Source of the DNA: Devosia lacusdianchii
GTDB lineage: Bacteria; Pseudomonadota; Alphaproteobacteria; Rhizobiales; Devosiaceae
Assembly: GCF_022429625.1 (NCBI RefSeq)
Contig: NZ_CP092483.1
Location: forward strand, 62,001-126,000
DNA length: 64,000 bases
Direction: 5' to 3'
Of this stretch, positions 25,112 through 33,970 are shown one piece after another; position 1 is the stretch's first letter; each line of letters opens with the position of its first letter. Below the pieces are notes generated by a model. That model was not told the DNA's origin and did not search any database. It saw nothing but the letters and a program-made list of their open reading frames with translations. Both the position numbers and the translations under genes were made by a program.

Positions 25112-25741
25112 TCAGGCCGCCAGCTTGGTCCAGTTCGGGGCGATGGCCGTGCCGTGGCCGAGGCCGTAGCCGAAGCGGATGTTGAGCATGCCCAGCGGTT
25201 CGAGCAGCCGGGCGGCGTCGATGCCGCCGGTCTTTTCGACTGCAAAACCCGAAAGCTTGACGATCTCGGCCACGGCCGTGACGGCGGCCTCGTCATTGCC
25301 GGCGACGAATACGGGGACGTCGGCGGTCTGGGTCGCCGGCAAGTCGAACAGGCCGGCAAAGATGGTGTTGTAGGCCTTGACCACGCGGGCATTGGGTGCG
25401 GCGTCCTGCACCTGCTCGGCCGCCGACGTCGTGTGGCCGATGCTGAGGCCCGAGAAGTCGGCCTTTACCGGGTTGGAGATATCGAGCACGATCTTGCCGG
25501 ACAGCGCTGGGTTGGCCGCGGCCTCCAGCGTCGTGCCGAAGGGCAGCGCGAGGACGACGATATCGGCCTTGGCGATGGCGGCATTCTGGTCGAGGGCGCT
25601 GACACTACCTGGAAGGGTCGCGGCGAAGGCGGTTGCGGCGGCGGTGTCGCGCGAGGCCAGCACCAGCTCGGTCTTGCCGGCGAGACGCTTGGCAAGACCC
25701 TTGCCCATATTGCCCAAGCCGATAATTGCGATGGTGGTCAT
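25112..25741 (-). CDS. NADPH-dependent F420-reductase-like / coenzyme-binding oxidoreductase
   Basis: 209 residues from the ATG at 25741. IAIIGLGNMGKGLAKRLAGK is a complete Rossmann motif, and ASRDTAAATAFAA after it fits an NADP-type pocket. The rest (DIVVLALPFGTTLEAA, VLDISNPVKADF, VVKAYNTIFAGLF, PVFVAGNDEAAVTAVAEIV) follows the short NADP-oxidoreductase family that includes FNO and STEAP reductase domains. F420 itself is unlikely in this organism, so another substrate is implied. The gene is divergent from a LysR regulator 105 bases away, a typical regulator/target pair. Confidence 0.85.
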   Translation of the reverse strand: MTTIAIIGLGNMGKGLAKRLAGKTELVLASRDTAAATAFAATLPGSVSALDQNAAIAKADIVVLALPFGTTLEAAANPALSGKIVLDISNPVKADFSGLSIGHTTSAAEQVQDAAPNARVVKAYNTIFAGLFDLPATQTADVPVFVAGNDEAAVTAVAEIVKLSGFAVEKTGGIDAARLLEPLGMLNIRFGYGLGHGTAIAPNWTKLAA

Positions 25742-25846
25742 TTGAGTATCTCCGTGGCGTGAGGTTTCGATGACCTCAAGATGCACTCTCCCCATTGCAA
25801 AGAAAATTGCGTGGATTGTGCAGTCTTAATTGCATAGAAGTATCGA

Positions 25847-26734
25847 ATGGCAGATCTGGCCGAACTCGAGACCTTCATAGCGGCGGCGCGTGCCGGCAGT
25901 TTTGCCCGGGCTGCGCGGCAATTGAACCTGTCGCCGGCCATGGTTGGCCGCCGTATCCAGGCGCTGGAGCATCGCCACGGCGCACGACTGATCGAACGAA
26001 CCACGCGCAGCCAGCGGCTGACTGAGACCGGCGAACAATTCCTGCTGCGGGCCGAAGCCCTGCTGGAGGCGGCGCGCGAACTGGACGAGCTGACCCGGCC
26101 CGAACCGGCACGCCTATCCGGCCGCATAAGACTGACCGGCCCTACCACTGTCGGCATCAAGCGCCTACCGGCCATCATCGCGCGCTTCACTGCCGCTCAT
26201 CCCGACGTCATCGTCGAGATGAGCCTCAGCGACCGGCGGGTGGACCTTGTGACCGAGGGCTTCGATCTGGCTGTGCGCATCGGCGAGTTACGCGCTTCGT
26301 CGATGATCGCGCGGCGGGTCGGCACCTATGAATTCGCCTGCTGCGCTTCGCCCGATTATCTGGCGCGCCACGGCACGCCCGCTGATCCCGAGCAGTTGCG
26401 TGACGCCCGCTGCGTGCTCAATCTCAATCTCATCCCGCGCAATCGCTGGCCGTTCCAGCAGGCCGATGGCACGCCCTTTACCGTGGAGGTGCGCGGTAAT
26501 GTCGAGATCGACAATGGCGAAGCTCTGCGGGCAGCGGCGATCGGTGGCGCCGGTATTGCCTACATCCCGCTCGACCTGGTGGCCGACGATCTCGCCAGTG
26601 GCGCGCTGGTGCGAATACTTGAGGGTTGGAGCCTGCCCAGCCTGCCGATCCATACGGTCCACCCGTCGCGGCAATTGGTGCCGCGACGGGTGATGGCATT
26701 CATCGACGCGGTGGCCGAGGGGTTTAAGGCCTAG
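25847..26734 (+). CDS. LysR-family transcriptional regulator
   Basis: 295 residues, standard length. The N-terminal winged helix reads LAELETFIAAARAGSFARAA, RQLNLSPAMVGRRIQALEHR and HGARLIERTTRSQRLTETGE. The effector domain follows, with RLTGPTTVGIKRLPAIIARF, DLAVRIGEL and NGEALRAAAIGGAGIAYIP, the CrgA-like type. The gene is divergent from the Rossmann oxidoreductase at 25112-25741, which it probably controls. The intergenic region has several ATTGC repeats (for example 25794-25830), possible binding sites. The effector is unknown. Confidence 0.92.
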   Translation: MADLAELETFIAAARAGSFARAARQLNLSPAMVGRRIQALEHRHGARLIERTTRSQRLTETGEQFLLRAEALLEAARELDELTRPEPARLSGRIRLTGPTTVGIKRLPAIIARFTAAHPDVIVEMSLSDRRVDLVTEGFDLAVRIGELRASSMIARRVGTYEFACCASPDYLARHGTPADPEQLRDARCVLNLNLIPRNRWPFQQADGTPFTVEVRGNVEIDNGEALRAAAIGGAGIAYIPLDLVADDLASGALVRILEGWSLPSLPIHTVHPSRQLVPRRVMAFIDAVAEGFKA

Positions 26735-26760
26735 GTCTGGCCAGTCGCCGATCACGATAC

Positions 26761-26868
26761 TCCCACACCCACCGGCTCTCCCGCGGACTTGATCCGCCGG
26801 TCTCCCGCCGCTTGTGACGCGTTCGGAGTGGCCCTCGGGTCAAGCCCGAGGGAAGCGATTGTGGGTGA
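26761..26868. repeat. Interspersed paired repeat, family B
   Basis: Left arm CCGCGGACTTGATCCGCCGG and right arm CCCTCGGGTCAAGCCCGAGG enclose about 30 variable bases, bounded by CCCACACCCACCGGCTCTC and GGAAGCGATTGTGGGTGAG. It lies between the convergent LysR and ribokinase genes. Confidence 0.82.
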
Positions 26869-26890
26869 GATGGTGCCTGAGCGCTGGCCC

Positions 26891-27787
26891 CTATGCCAGC
26901 GCTGCCGCGACCTCCGCCGCCAGCGGAATAGCCGGCTGCGCGCCGGGCTTGAGGCACGCGAGACTTGCCGCAACGGCGGCGCGCTTCATCGCCGCTTCCA
27001 GCGTCAGTCCGGCATCGAGCCCGGCGGCCAGATAACCGCAGAAGGTGTCGCCGGCACCGACAGTGTCGATCGGCTTGATCGGCAGGGCCGGCACATGCAG
27101 CAGCGTGCCATCGGCCGTCGCGGCCTTGGCGCCGTCGCCGCCCAGCGTCACGATGATGGTCTGGTTGTGCTGTTTGGCCCAGTCGACCATGGCGCTGTCG
27201 AGTTCGGCAATGCCACGGCCCGAGACCAGCTCGAACTCGGTTTCGTTGGCGACGAGGATCGACGCCTTGTGCGCCACGCTGGGCGTGCTCTCGAGGTAGG
27301 GCGCGGTATTGAGGATCGACACCAGCCCATTGGCCTTGGCGATATCGAGCGCCCGCTCGGTGGCGGCCTGGGTGATTTCCTGCTGCAACATGACGATGCT
27401 GCCCTTGGGCAGCTTACCCAGAGCGGCATCGGCATCTGCCGATGTGATGGTGGCATTGGCGCCAGGCAGTACGGCGATGCAGTTTTCGCCGTGCGCGTCC
27501 ACGAAGATCATGGCCACGGCGGTGGCTCCCGGCGCCGTCTTGAGCGCGCTGAGGTCGACACCGCCGGCGCGCAGTAATGCGGTGGCTTCGGCGGCAAAGA
27601 GGTCATCGCCCACCGCGCCGACATGCTTGACGTCGGAACCGGCACGGCGCGCGGCCAGAGCCTGGTTGGAGCCCTTGCCCCCCGGTGCGGTGGCGAACAC
27701 GCCACCCAGAACGGTTTCACCCGGCCCCGGCAGGCGCGGAACGGTGCCGATTTGGTCGAGTCCGGTGGAGCCGAAAACGGTGATCAT
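26891..27787 (-). CDS. rbsK: Ribokinase (PfkB family)
   Basis: 298 residues. The PfkB N-terminal signature is seen as ATAPGGKGSNQALAARRAGS and the C-terminal one as DTVGAGDTFCGYLAAGLDAG, with catalytic Asp247. GETVLGG near residue 25 and the NETEFELVSG segment agree with ribokinase rather than fructokinase. It phosphorylates ribose at O5 using ATP. No ribose transporter lies nearby. The ATG overlaps the stop of the DUF1697 gene by four bases, so it is the last gene of the operon nat, ydeI-like, DUF1697, rbsK. Confidence 0.88.
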   Translation of the reverse strand: MITVFGSTGLDQIGTVPRLPGPGETVLGGVFATAPGGKGSNQALAARRAGSDVKHVGAVGDDLFAAEATALLRAGGVDLSALKTAPGATAVAMIFVDAHGENCIAVLPGANATITSADADAALGKLPKGSIVMLQQEITQAATERALDIAKANGLVSILNTAPYLESTPSVAHKASILVANETEFELVSGRGIAELDSAMVDWAKQHNQTIIVTLGGDGAKAATADGTLLHVPALPIKPIDTVGAGDTFCGYLAAGLDAGLTLEAAMKRAAVAASLACLKPGAQPAIPLAAEVAAALA

Positions 27788-28323
27788 GCGAGCATCTTCT
27801 CTATCGTGTTCCAGTTACGCATCGTATCGAGCGCACCCTTGCCCAGTTTGGCATAGAGCGGCTTTAGCACCTCTTCGACCGCCTCGGTATAGCGCCCATT
27901 GGGCTGCCGGTAGCCGGCGATATAAACTTCGCGCGGGTCGATACGCAGGATTTCGGTATGGCCCGGCACACCCTCAAGCGCAATCCCGGCCGGCAGGGCC
28001 TGATCGAGCATGAGCACGTGCCGCGCCACATCGGCCTTGGGATCGAGGCTGTCGAACGGATGGTCCCTGAGCATGGCCGTCAGCTCGGCCTCGGAGCGCA
28101 GAACCACGCCGACAGCAAAGCCGAAACGGGCCTCGATCGCCTTTTCCAGCCGCGACTTGATGTCGGCCGCCCCGCCCTCGGCGACAAGGCGGACATTGCC
28201 GCTGGCGACCACCGTCTTGATTTCGGTGAAGCCGGCTTCTTCGAGGCATTCGCGCAGCTCGGCCATCTTGACCTGCCGCTTGCCCAGATTGATGCCGCGG
28301 AGAAAGGCGATCCACACGCCCAT
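27784..28323 (-). CDS. DUF1697 domain-containing protein
   Basis: 179 residues from the ATG at 28323. GVWIAFLRGINLGKRQVKMA at the start, then ECLEEAGFTEIKTVVASGNV and the later FGFAVGVVLRSEAELTAML, are the hallmark of DUF1697. The family has a ferredoxin-like fold and no settled function. No signal peptide or transmembrane part is present. The start overlaps the stop of the YdeI-like gene (TGATG) and the stop overlaps the rbsK start (ATGA), so expression is coupled to both. Confidence 0.9.
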   Translation of the reverse strand: MGVWIAFLRGINLGKRQVKMAELRECLEEAGFTEIKTVVASGNVRLVAEGGAADIKSRLEKAIEARFGFAVGVVLRSEAELTAMLRDHPFDSLDPKADVARHVLMLDQALPAGIALEGVPGHTEILRIDPREVYIAGYRQPNGRYTEAVEEVLKPLYAKLGKGALDTMRNWNTIEKMLA

Positions 28324-28922
28324 CAAGCTTTGCCCTTGCTCTGCGGATAGATGGTTTCGCCCTTTTCCAGCATCTCGACAAAGCCGGCAATCTTGCGGGC
28401 GCGCGCTGCCGGGGTCTTGAGATTGATGGTGCGGAAGATCAGGGCGAAGCGGTTCTGCGCCGTCAGGGTGCGATAGAACGCGCTCGCGGCAGGGTTGGCC
28501 TCGATGGCCGCCAGCAAGTCCTCGGGCGCATCCATGGTCGTACCATAGGAGGCATCCCAGCGGCCGTCAGCCTTGGCGATGTCGACATGCCTCAGGCCAT
28601 GCGCGGTCATTTTGCCTTCCTCGACCAGCCGGGCAACATTGTCCTTGTTGATCTGGCTCCACAGGCTTTTCTTGCCGCGATGGGTATAGCGCTGGACGAA
28701 GGAGATGTCGTCCCAGCTCTTGCGGATGGCATCGATCCAGCCCCAGCACAGCACCACGTCGATGGCTTCCACAGCGGTGATCGTCGGCTTGCCGCTGGCC
28801 TTCTTGAAGATGCGGATCCAGACCTCGTCCTGGCTGGCGTGATTGGTCTTGAGCCAGTCGTAGAACGCGTCCTTGCTGACAAATTCGCGGACCTTGTCCG
28901 GGTCGACATGCACGGGCGGCAT
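28323..28922 (-). CDS. YdeI/OmpD-associated family protein
   Basis: 199 residues. KVREFVSKDAFYDWLKTNHA, DEVWIRIFKKASGKPTIT, VEAIDVVLCWGWIDAIRKSW, FVQRYTHRGKKSLWSQIN and DNVARLVEEGKMTAHGLRHV are the conserved blocks. The C-terminal part (ARARKIAGFVEMLEKGETIY) completes the domain. Members have been linked to polymyxin/bacteriocin tolerance in enterics, but no general biochemical activity is established. The ATG follows the stop of the arylamine N-acetyltransferase gene with no gap, so both are on one transcript. Confidence 0.9.
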   Translation of the reverse strand: MPPVHVDPDKVREFVSKDAFYDWLKTNHASQDEVWIRIFKKASGKPTITAVEAIDVVLCWGWIDAIRKSWDDISFVQRYTHRGKKSLWSQINKDNVARLVEEGKMTAHGLRHVDIAKADGRWDASYGTTMDAPEDLLAAIEANPAASAFYRTLTAQNRFALIFRTINLKTPAARARKIAGFVEMLEKGETIYPQSKGKA

Positions 28923-29759
28923 CTAGACCTCGCTCACGCCGGCATTGGCGAGGATCACTTCCAGATGCGGGTCGAGCTGGTCGGCCGGCGGCACCTGAAT
29001 GCCGAACGTGCCAGCAAGAACCTCGCGTATCTCGGAGACGCTGGTGAGCTCGCGCACTTCGGTCGGCTGGCCCTCGACGCGCGTGCTCAGCCGATTATTG
29101 CGCAGCACCAGGCGCTTGCCCGAGGGTGACAGCGCCGCCCTTAGCTCCTTGCGGAACGGGGCGTCGGGATGCGTCGACAGATAGGTATTGGATGGCTCGT
29201 AGTCAGCCTCGGTCTTTTCGGTGAGGTCGAAGACGTAGAGCGCGCGCCATTCGTCGCCCACCTTGGCTTCAAGCTGCCACAGCGGATCCCCGCCGGTAAG
29301 ACGAAAGGTCTCGTGCGGCGTGGTCTGTTCGACATCCGCCCGTAGTTTGAGCGGCGTGGTCAGCGTCAGTCCGCCATTGCCGACATCGGCAATATAGGTA
29401 GTGCCGCTGATATCGACGGCCAGCAGCATGTGATGCGCGTCGGCATCGATCGACGGCGGATCAGACCAGACGACGCGGGCGGCGAGATTGCGGACATTGA
29501 AGTCGAGGTCGCGCAGCATGGCCGAGAGCAGCAGGTTGTGCTCGTAGCAATAGCCGCCGCGCCGCTCATGCAGCAGTTTCTTCTCGATGCTGGCAATGTC
29601 CAGCGCCGTTGGCAGGCCGATGACGGAGTTGAGATTTTCAAAGGCAATGGCTGCCGGGTGCAGCGCATGAATGAGTTCGAGTGTCGCCAAGGTCGGGGCG
29701 ATCGATCCGGCAAAGCCGATTCGCTCGAGATAGGCGTTGAGATTGACCTTATGGGCCAT
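28923..29759 (-). CDS. nat: Arylamine N-acetyltransferase
   Basis: 278 residues, normal for the family. The catalytic triad is Cys71 in RRGGYCYEHN, His110 in DAHHMLL and Asp125 in ADVGNGG. The last motif is usually DVGFG, so the Phe is replaced by Asn. FENLNSVIGLPTALDI before the Cys is typical. The enzyme transfers acetyl (or propionyl) from CoA to arylamines and hydrazines by a ping-pong mechanism. It is the first gene of the four-gene minus-strand operon that ends with rbsK, and is divergent from the hypothetical gene at 29862. Confidence 0.93.
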   Translation of the reverse strand: MAHKVNLNAYLERIGFAGSIAPTLATLELIHALHPAAIAFENLNSVIGLPTALDIASIEKKLLHERRGGYCYEHNLLLSAMLRDLDFNVRNLAARVVWSDPPSIDADAHHMLLAVDISGTTYIADVGNGGLTLTTPLKLRADVEQTTPHETFRLTGGDPLWQLEAKVGDEWRALYVFDLTEKTEADYEPSNTYLSTHPDAPFRKELRAALSPSGKRLVLRNNRLSTRVEGQPTEVRELTSVSEIREVLAGTFGIQVPPADQLDPHLEVILANAGVSEV

Positions 29760-29861
29760 TGGCCACCCTTGCCGCTGTTTCAGTCACGGGCGCAATATGG
29801 TCGATGCGATCAGGCCTGTCACCGTGGCCGCAGCAGATTTCGTCCTTGGGAGGGACTGGAC

Positions 29862-30377
29862 ATGGGCTTGTTTGACTGGATTACCGGCTCCAAATCAGCG
29901 CCGTCAGGCGTGACGCGGCAACCAGCAAGCACACTGCGGCAGGCCCTGCTGGCGCTCAATCGCGACACCGCCCCCTTCGTCATCCGCGATGGCGCTCCCG
30001 AGGGCGCCGATCTGGTCGCCGAATGGAAAATCGTCGATGCGCGCTGGTACGAGATCTTCGCCAAGGCGAGCCTGACCAAGGTATTCAAGGTGCTGATGAA
30101 GCTCGACGAGCAAAAGGGCGAAGTACGCTCGGTGGATCAGGAGTGGACCGTCGAATGGCGCGCCGGCGTGCCCAGCCTGTCGCTGAGCGCCGAAGCGTTT
30201 CGCGGCCAGAAGACCGAAATCAGCTTCGGCACCGCCTATGCCTTTAGGGAAGACCTCTCTGGCTTCGGCAAGGTCTACAAATACCGCTTCAAGACCAGCG
30301 AGATCAAAGACCCGCTGGCTGAAGTGGCTCAGCAGAACGGCTGGGGCTGGAAGGGTGTGGCGTTCGGGAGGCTTTGA
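29862..30377 (+). CDS. Conserved hypothetical protein
   Basis: 171 residues from the ATG at 29862, which has a good ribosome-binding site (GGGAGGGA). It begins MGLFDWITGS, then a Ser/Pro linker, then a domain: FVIRDGAPEGADLVAEWKIV, RWYEIFAKASLTKVFKVLMK, VDQEWTVEWRAGVP, AEAFRGQKTEISFGTAYAFR and YKYRFKTSEIKDPLAEVAQQ. It ends with a Trp/Gly tail, GWGWKGVAFG. No signal peptide or membrane helix is seen. The even mix of strands and helices suggests a soluble alpha/beta fold. I do not recognise a named family. It is divergent from nat and convergent with the methyltransferase. Confidence 0.75.
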   Translation: MGLFDWITGSKSAPSGVTRQPASTLRQALLALNRDTAPFVIRDGAPEGADLVAEWKIVDARWYEIFAKASLTKVFKVLMKLDEQKGEVRSVDQEWTVEWRAGVPSLSLSAEAFRGQKTEISFGTAYAFREDLSGFGKVYKYRFKTSEIKDPLAEVAQQNGWGWKGVAFGRL

Positions 30378-30429
30378 GGCTCGGCCCACACAGGGCAAGC
30401 GTGGTGGTGGTGTGTGGCGGCGGAGTTGA

Positions 30430-31107
30430 TCATTCGGCATAAGCCACCCACCCCCTGAAGCTGAGCCCCGCATAGAACAGGCTGACATCGGTGAAGCCAG
30501 CTTCGGCCAGCATCGCCTCTTCCTCCTCGGGCGCCAGGATCGAAAGGCGGGTCCCGATGGCCTGCCGCGCGCTGTCCAACTGCGCTTCGCTCGTGCCCTC
30601 GGCGGCCGAAAAGGCGACATGCCGGGCAATCCACTGCGAGCGCTCCGGCTCGGTCTGGGAAAAGCTGATATGGGCAAGGATGAACGGTGCGCCGGGCAGG
30701 AGCCGGCGTCGTAGCTGCCGCAGCGTCTCCAGCCGCTCCTCGCGCGGGATGAAGTGGAAGGTCAGGATGCTCGTGGCGCCGTCGAACGGACCCTCCGGCG
30801 CGACGTCGATATAGCCGTGATGGAGTTGTACCCGGCTCGCATGCCGTTCTGACGCTTGCCGCGCCAGCTCCAACATGGCGGCCGAGGGGTCCACGCCATC
30901 GAAGCTCCAACCCGAATGCGCCTCGGCCAGAGCCTTCAGCTCCAGCCCACCGCCGGCGCCCAGCACCAGCACGCGGCCATCGGCAGGCACGCGTTCCGCG
31001 AGCAGGAGCGACATCATGCGGTGCAGGCTCGCAAAGCCCGGAACCTGGCGCGGCGGGCCCTCGGCATAGGAACTGGAGGCGTGGTCGCCAAAGGCGTTTG
31101 GCTTCAT
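30430..31107 (-). CDS. Class I SAM-dependent methyltransferase
   Basis: 225 residues from the ATG at 31107; a TTG three codons earlier is possible. VLVLGAGGGLELKALAEAHS is motif I, the SAM-binding glycine loop. FDGVDPSAAMLELARQASE carries the acidic motif II, and FDGATSILTFHFIPREERLE is the post-I motif with LLPGAPFILAHIS (motif III). The overall type resembles ubiquinone/menaquinone-like or toxin-tolerance methyltransferases, but no substrate can be assigned. A TetR-like palindrome at 31125-31145 sits 18 bases upstream of the start, so the gene is probably under its own repressor, encoded elsewhere. Confidence 0.85.
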   Translation of the reverse strand: MKPNAFGDHASSSYAEGPPRQVPGFASLHRMMSLLLAERVPADGRVLVLGAGGGLELKALAEAHSGWSFDGVDPSAAMLELARQASERHASRVQLHHGYIDVAPEGPFDGATSILTFHFIPREERLETLRQLRRRLLPGAPFILAHISFSQTEPERSQWIARHVAFSAAEGTSEAQLDSARQAIGTRLSILAPEEEEAMLAEAGFTDVSLFYAGLSFRGWVAYAE

Positions 31108-31124
31108 CGGGAACAATCCATTAA

Positions 31125-31145
31125 ATGTAACTTACATTGTTACAT
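31125..31145. promoter_or_regulatory. Palindromic operator candidate upstream of the methyltransferase
   Basis: ATGTAAC at 31125-31131 and GTTACAT at 31139-31145 are a perfect inverted repeat separated by seven bases. Within it, ATGTAA-C-TTACAT forms a second overlapping palindrome. TGTAAC/GTTACA sites are typical of TetR-family repressors. No TetR gene is nearby. Confidence 0.55.
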
Positions 31146-31195
31146 GAAATTAGGACGGCAAGACAAGTGTAGGTTGGCCTGCAGTGCGGCCCGTA

Positions 31196-31321
31196 CCTCG
31201 ACAAGCTCACCATGAGGTCCGTTGCTCGCGATCCAAGTCTGCCGTCATTGCCCGGCTAGTTCGGGCAATCTACCTTCACACACAGCCAAAATGGATCACC
31301 CGGACAAGCCGGGTGATGACG
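31196..31321. repeat. Interspersed repeats: a short CTCGACAAGCTCACCATGAG element and a family D pair
   Basis: At about 31196-31217 the bases CCTCGACAAGCTCACCATGA match a widely scattered short palindromic element. From 31243 to 31321 a family D pair follows, with left arm CGTCATTGCCCGGCTAGTTC and right arm ATCACCCGGACAAGCCGGGT ending GATGACG. Another D copy lies at 55009. Both are 3' of irr. Confidence 0.7.
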
Positions 31322-31345
31322 TCGGACGGAGAGGGAGGGATAGAC

Positions 31346-31792
31346 TTAGGCCAGTGCCTTGCGCACGCGGATGACCACGTCGACATGGCTGACCTTCATG
31401 CCTTTGGGGGCTTCGGGCAGGGCCGCGAATTCGACCGAGGAGGCGGGGATGTCGATCATCCGCTGCTCATCCTCCACGTAAAAGTGATGATGGTCCGAGG
31501 TGTCGGTATCAAAATACGAGCGCGAGGCATCCACCGCCACTTCGCGCAATAGCCCAGCCTCGTGGAACTGGTGCAGCGTATTGTAGATGGTGGCGAGCGA
31601 CACGTTGACGTGAGCCTCGCTGGCCTCGCCATGCAACTGCTCGGCGCTGACATGGCGATGCGGCCCACCGAACAAAAGCTCGGCAAGCGCTACGCGTTGA
31701 CGGGTCGGGCGAAGACCGGCCATGCGCAGCACCGCGGTGAGGCAGGGCTTGTGCGACGGCAGCGACCGGGCGGTCTGGGTACGATCAGTCAT
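31346..31792 (-). CDS. irr: Fur-family iron response regulator Irr
   Basis: 148 residues from the ATG at 31792; the longer frame adds an unrelated leader. AGLRPTRQRVALAELLFGGP and HVNVSLATIYNTLHQFHEAG are the Fur-type winged helix. SYFDTDTSDHHHFYVEDEQR carries the histidine cluster (HHH) that binds heme in rhizobial Irr, instead of the Fur zinc/iron cysteine pairs, which are missing. Irr accumulates when heme is low and represses or activates iron genes through ICE motifs. It is divergent from fabA-fabB, the conserved placement in Hyphomicrobiales. Confidence 0.92.
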   Translation of the reverse strand: MTDRTQTARSLPSHKPCLTAVLRMAGLRPTRQRVALAELLFGGPHRHVSAEQLHGEASEAHVNVSLATIYNTLHQFHEAGLLREVAVDASRSYFDTDTSDHHHFYVEDEQRMIDIPASSVEFAALPEAPKGMKVSHVDVVIRVRKALA

Positions 31793-31948
31793 TGGGTCCT
31801 TGAAACGAAAAGGGCCAGAACGTGCTGGCTTGGTTATAGCTATGACACAAAAATCACACAAGCGGCAGGACTGTCGCACGGTTAGCGCATCGCCCCAAAG
31901 GCCAAGGCGCTGCGGCTTGACCCTCTTGGCGCACCCCTATACGAGACA

Positions 31949-31960
31949 AACCCTAGGGTT
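31949..31960. promoter_or_regulatory. Perfect palindrome upstream of fabA
   Basis: AACCCTAGGGTT is a 12-base perfect palindrome that ends 16 bases before the fabA ATG, between fabA and irr. It could be an operator for a fatty-acid regulator or simply part of the leader. It is distinct from the intergenic repeat families. Confidence 0.4.
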
Positions 31961-31976
31961 AAGCGGGGTGTGAGGC

Positions 31977-32501
31977 ATGGCCGAGCGGCAAAACGCATTT
32001 GGGTACGAAGAATTGCTGGCGCACGGCCGCGGCGAATTGCCGGGCCAGATGGACGCCCGCCTGCCCGCGCCCCCCATGCTGATGTTCGATCGCATCACCA
32101 GCATCGAGGCCGAGGGCGGTGCCTATGGCAAAGGCTATGTCGTGGCCGAACTCGACCTCCATCCCGACCTCTGGTTCTTCAAGTGCCATTTCATCGGCGA
32201 TCCGGTGATGCCGGGCTGCCTGGGGCTCGATGCCCTGTGGCAGATGACGGGCTTCTTCCTCGGCTGGTCGGGCTCGCCGGGCCGTGGCCGCGCCCTGGGT
32301 GGCGAGATCAAGTTCACCGGCCAGGCCACGGTCGACAAGAAGCTCCTCGAATACCGCATCGACATTAAGCGGCACATGCGTTCGCCCTTGCCGTTCGGCA
32401 TTGCCACAGGCACGGTCAAGGCCGATGGCGAGGTCATCTACATCGCCGAAAATCTGCGGGTTGGTCTCATTCCCCTGGCAACAGAGGACAAAAGCGCCTG
32501 A
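31977..32501 (+). CDS. fabA: 3-hydroxyacyl-[ACP] dehydratase/isomerase FabA
   Basis: 174 residues, standard length. The hot-dog fold active site is His71 in [14 protein letters not shown] and Asp85 in [10 protein letters not shown], equivalent to His70 and Asp84 of E. coli FabA. The helix [19 protein letters not shown] and [14 protein letters not shown] agree. FabA dehydrates 3-hydroxyacyl-ACP and isomerises the trans-2 to the cis-3 C10 intermediate, opening the unsaturated branch. fabB follows 86 bases later. Upstream are irr and the palindrome at 31949-31960. Confidence 0.96.
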   Translation: MAERQNAFGYEELLAHGRGELPGQMDARLPAPPMLMFDRITSIEAEGGAYGKGYVVAELDLHPDLWFFKCHFIGDPVMPGCLGLDALWQMTGFFLGWSGSPGRGRALGGEIKFTGQATVDKKLLEYRIDIKRHMRSPLPFGIATGTVKADGEVIYIAENLRVGLIPLATEDKSA

Positions 32502-32587
32502 TAGGGGTGCAAAGACCCAAATTCCTGCACGATAATAAGAGACGCCTACGCAAGGGCGCCCGACCAAGACTACGGAGCTAGGCCAAG

Positions 32588-33811
32588 ATGAGACGAGTTG
32601 TCGTCACCGGCATGGGTATCATTTCCTCGATCGGCAATTCGCTGGACGAGGTCACGGACAGCCTGCGGCAGTCGAGGCCCGGCATCGTCTTTGCCCAGGA
32701 CTATGCCGAGCTGGGTTTCCGCAGCCAGGTCAAGGGCGATCCACGCCTCGATCCGTTCGAGATGCTTGATCGCCGCGTCACCCGCTTCATGGGCCGCGGC
32801 GCCGCCTGGAACTACCTCGCCATGCAACAGGCTATTGCCGATGCCGGGCTTGAGGAAAGCGATATCTCCAACCCCATGACCGGCATCGTCATGGGCTCGG
32901 GCGGCAGCTCCACCCGCACCATCGTCGAAGCCGCCGACACCACCCGCAAGAATACCAGCCCCAAGCGCATCGGCCCGCTGGCCGTGCCCAAGGCCATGGG
33001 CTCGACCGCTTCGGCAACCTTGGCCACCGCCTTCGGCATCAAGGGCGTCAACTATTCCATCACCGCCGCCTGCGCGACATCCAAGCATTGCATCGGCAAT
33101 GGCATGGAACAGATCATGCTGGGCAAGCAGGATATCGTCTTTGCCGGCGGTCACGAAGACCTCGACTGGACGCTGTCCAACCTGTTCGACGCCATGGGCG
33201 CCATGAGTTCCAACTTCAACGAGACGCCGGAAAAAGCGTCCCGCTGCTACGATGCTGCCCGCGACGGCTTCGTCATCTCCGGCGGCGCCGGTGTGCTGGT
33301 GCTCGAAGAACTGGAACACGCCAAGGCGCGTGGCGCCAGGATCTGGGCCGAACTGGTCGGCTATGGCGCCACCTCCGATGGTCTCGACATGGTTGCCCCC
33401 TCGGGCGAGGGCGCCGCACGCTGCATGCAGATGGCCCTGCGCAATGTCGGCGGCAAGGTCGACTACATCAATCCGCACGCCACCTCGACCCCCGTGGGCG
33501 ATCTCAAGGAAATCGAGGCCATCCGCGCCGTCTTCGGCAATGCGAACTGTCCGCCCATCTCGGCGACCAAGTCACTGACCGGCCACAGCCAGGGCGCCAC
33601 CGGCGTGCATGAATCGATCTATTCGATCCTGATGATGAAGCACCGCTTCATCGCCGCCAGCGCCAATATCGACAATCTCGATCCGGTGTTCGCGGACATG
33701 CCGATCATCCGCCAGCGCCGCGACGACGTCGATCTGGGCGTGGTGCTATCCAACTCGTTCGGCTTTGGCGGCACCAATGCCGCGCTGGTGTTCAAGCATC
33801 CGGATGCTTGA
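32588..33811 (+). CDS. fabB: 3-oxoacyl-[ACP] synthase I FabB
   Basis: 407 residues. The active-site Cys162 is in [16 protein letters not shown], and the two histidines are His297 ([11 protein letters not shown]) and His333 ([14 protein letters not shown]), the Cys-His-His triad of FabB/FabF enzymes. [18 protein letters not shown] at the N-terminus and [13 protein letters not shown] at the C-terminus are typical. FabB elongates the cis-3-decenoyl-ACP made by FabA, so the two genes form the unsaturated fatty acid pair. The fabI gene that usually follows is absent; a family A repeat and a convergent gene are there instead. Confidence 0.95.
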   Translation: MRRVVVTGMGIISSIGNSLDEVTDSLRQSRPGIVFAQDYAELGFRSQVKGDPRLDPFEMLDRRVTRFMGRGAAWNYLAMQQAIADAGLEESDISNPMTGIVMGSGGSSTRTIVEAADTTRKNTSPKRIGPLAVPKAMGSTASATLATAFGIKGVNYSITAACATSKHCIGNGMEQIMLGKQDIVFAGGHEDLDWTLSNLFDAMGAMSSNFNETPEKASRCYDAARDGFVISGGAGVLVLEELEHAKARGARIWAELVGYGATSDGLDMVAPSGEGAARCMQMALRNVGGKVDYINPHATSTPVGDLKEIEAIRAVFGNANCPPISATKSLTGHSQGATGVHESIYSILMMKHRFIAASANIDNLDPVFADMPIIRQRRDDVDLGVVLSNSFGFGGTNAALVFKHPDA

Positions 33812-33848
33812 GGTCGCATCTATCTCATAGCGCTCAACAACCACAATT

Positions 33849-33935
33849 CGTCACCCTCGGGCTTGACCCGAGGGCTCTTTACTTTGCTGTGCGGTCGGCG
33901 CGTGCATTTCCCTCGGGTCAAGCCCCAGGGTGACG
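33849..33935. repeat. Interspersed paired repeat, family A
   Basis: Left arm CGTCACCCTCGGGCTTGACC with CGAGGGCTC and right arm CCCTCGGGTCAAGCCCCAGG with GTGACG. One base in the right arm differs (CCCAGG for CCGAGG), which weakens pairing. It lies between the convergent fabB and MoeB-like genes. Confidence 0.82.
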
Positions 33936-33970
33936 GCCGGCGGGTGGGGTAGGTTTGGGGTGAACCACCC

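Noticed and set aside
25742..25846. A specific LysR box between the oxidoreductase and LysR genes
   Set aside because: ATTGC repeats are present but no clean T-N11-A palindrome could be singled out.
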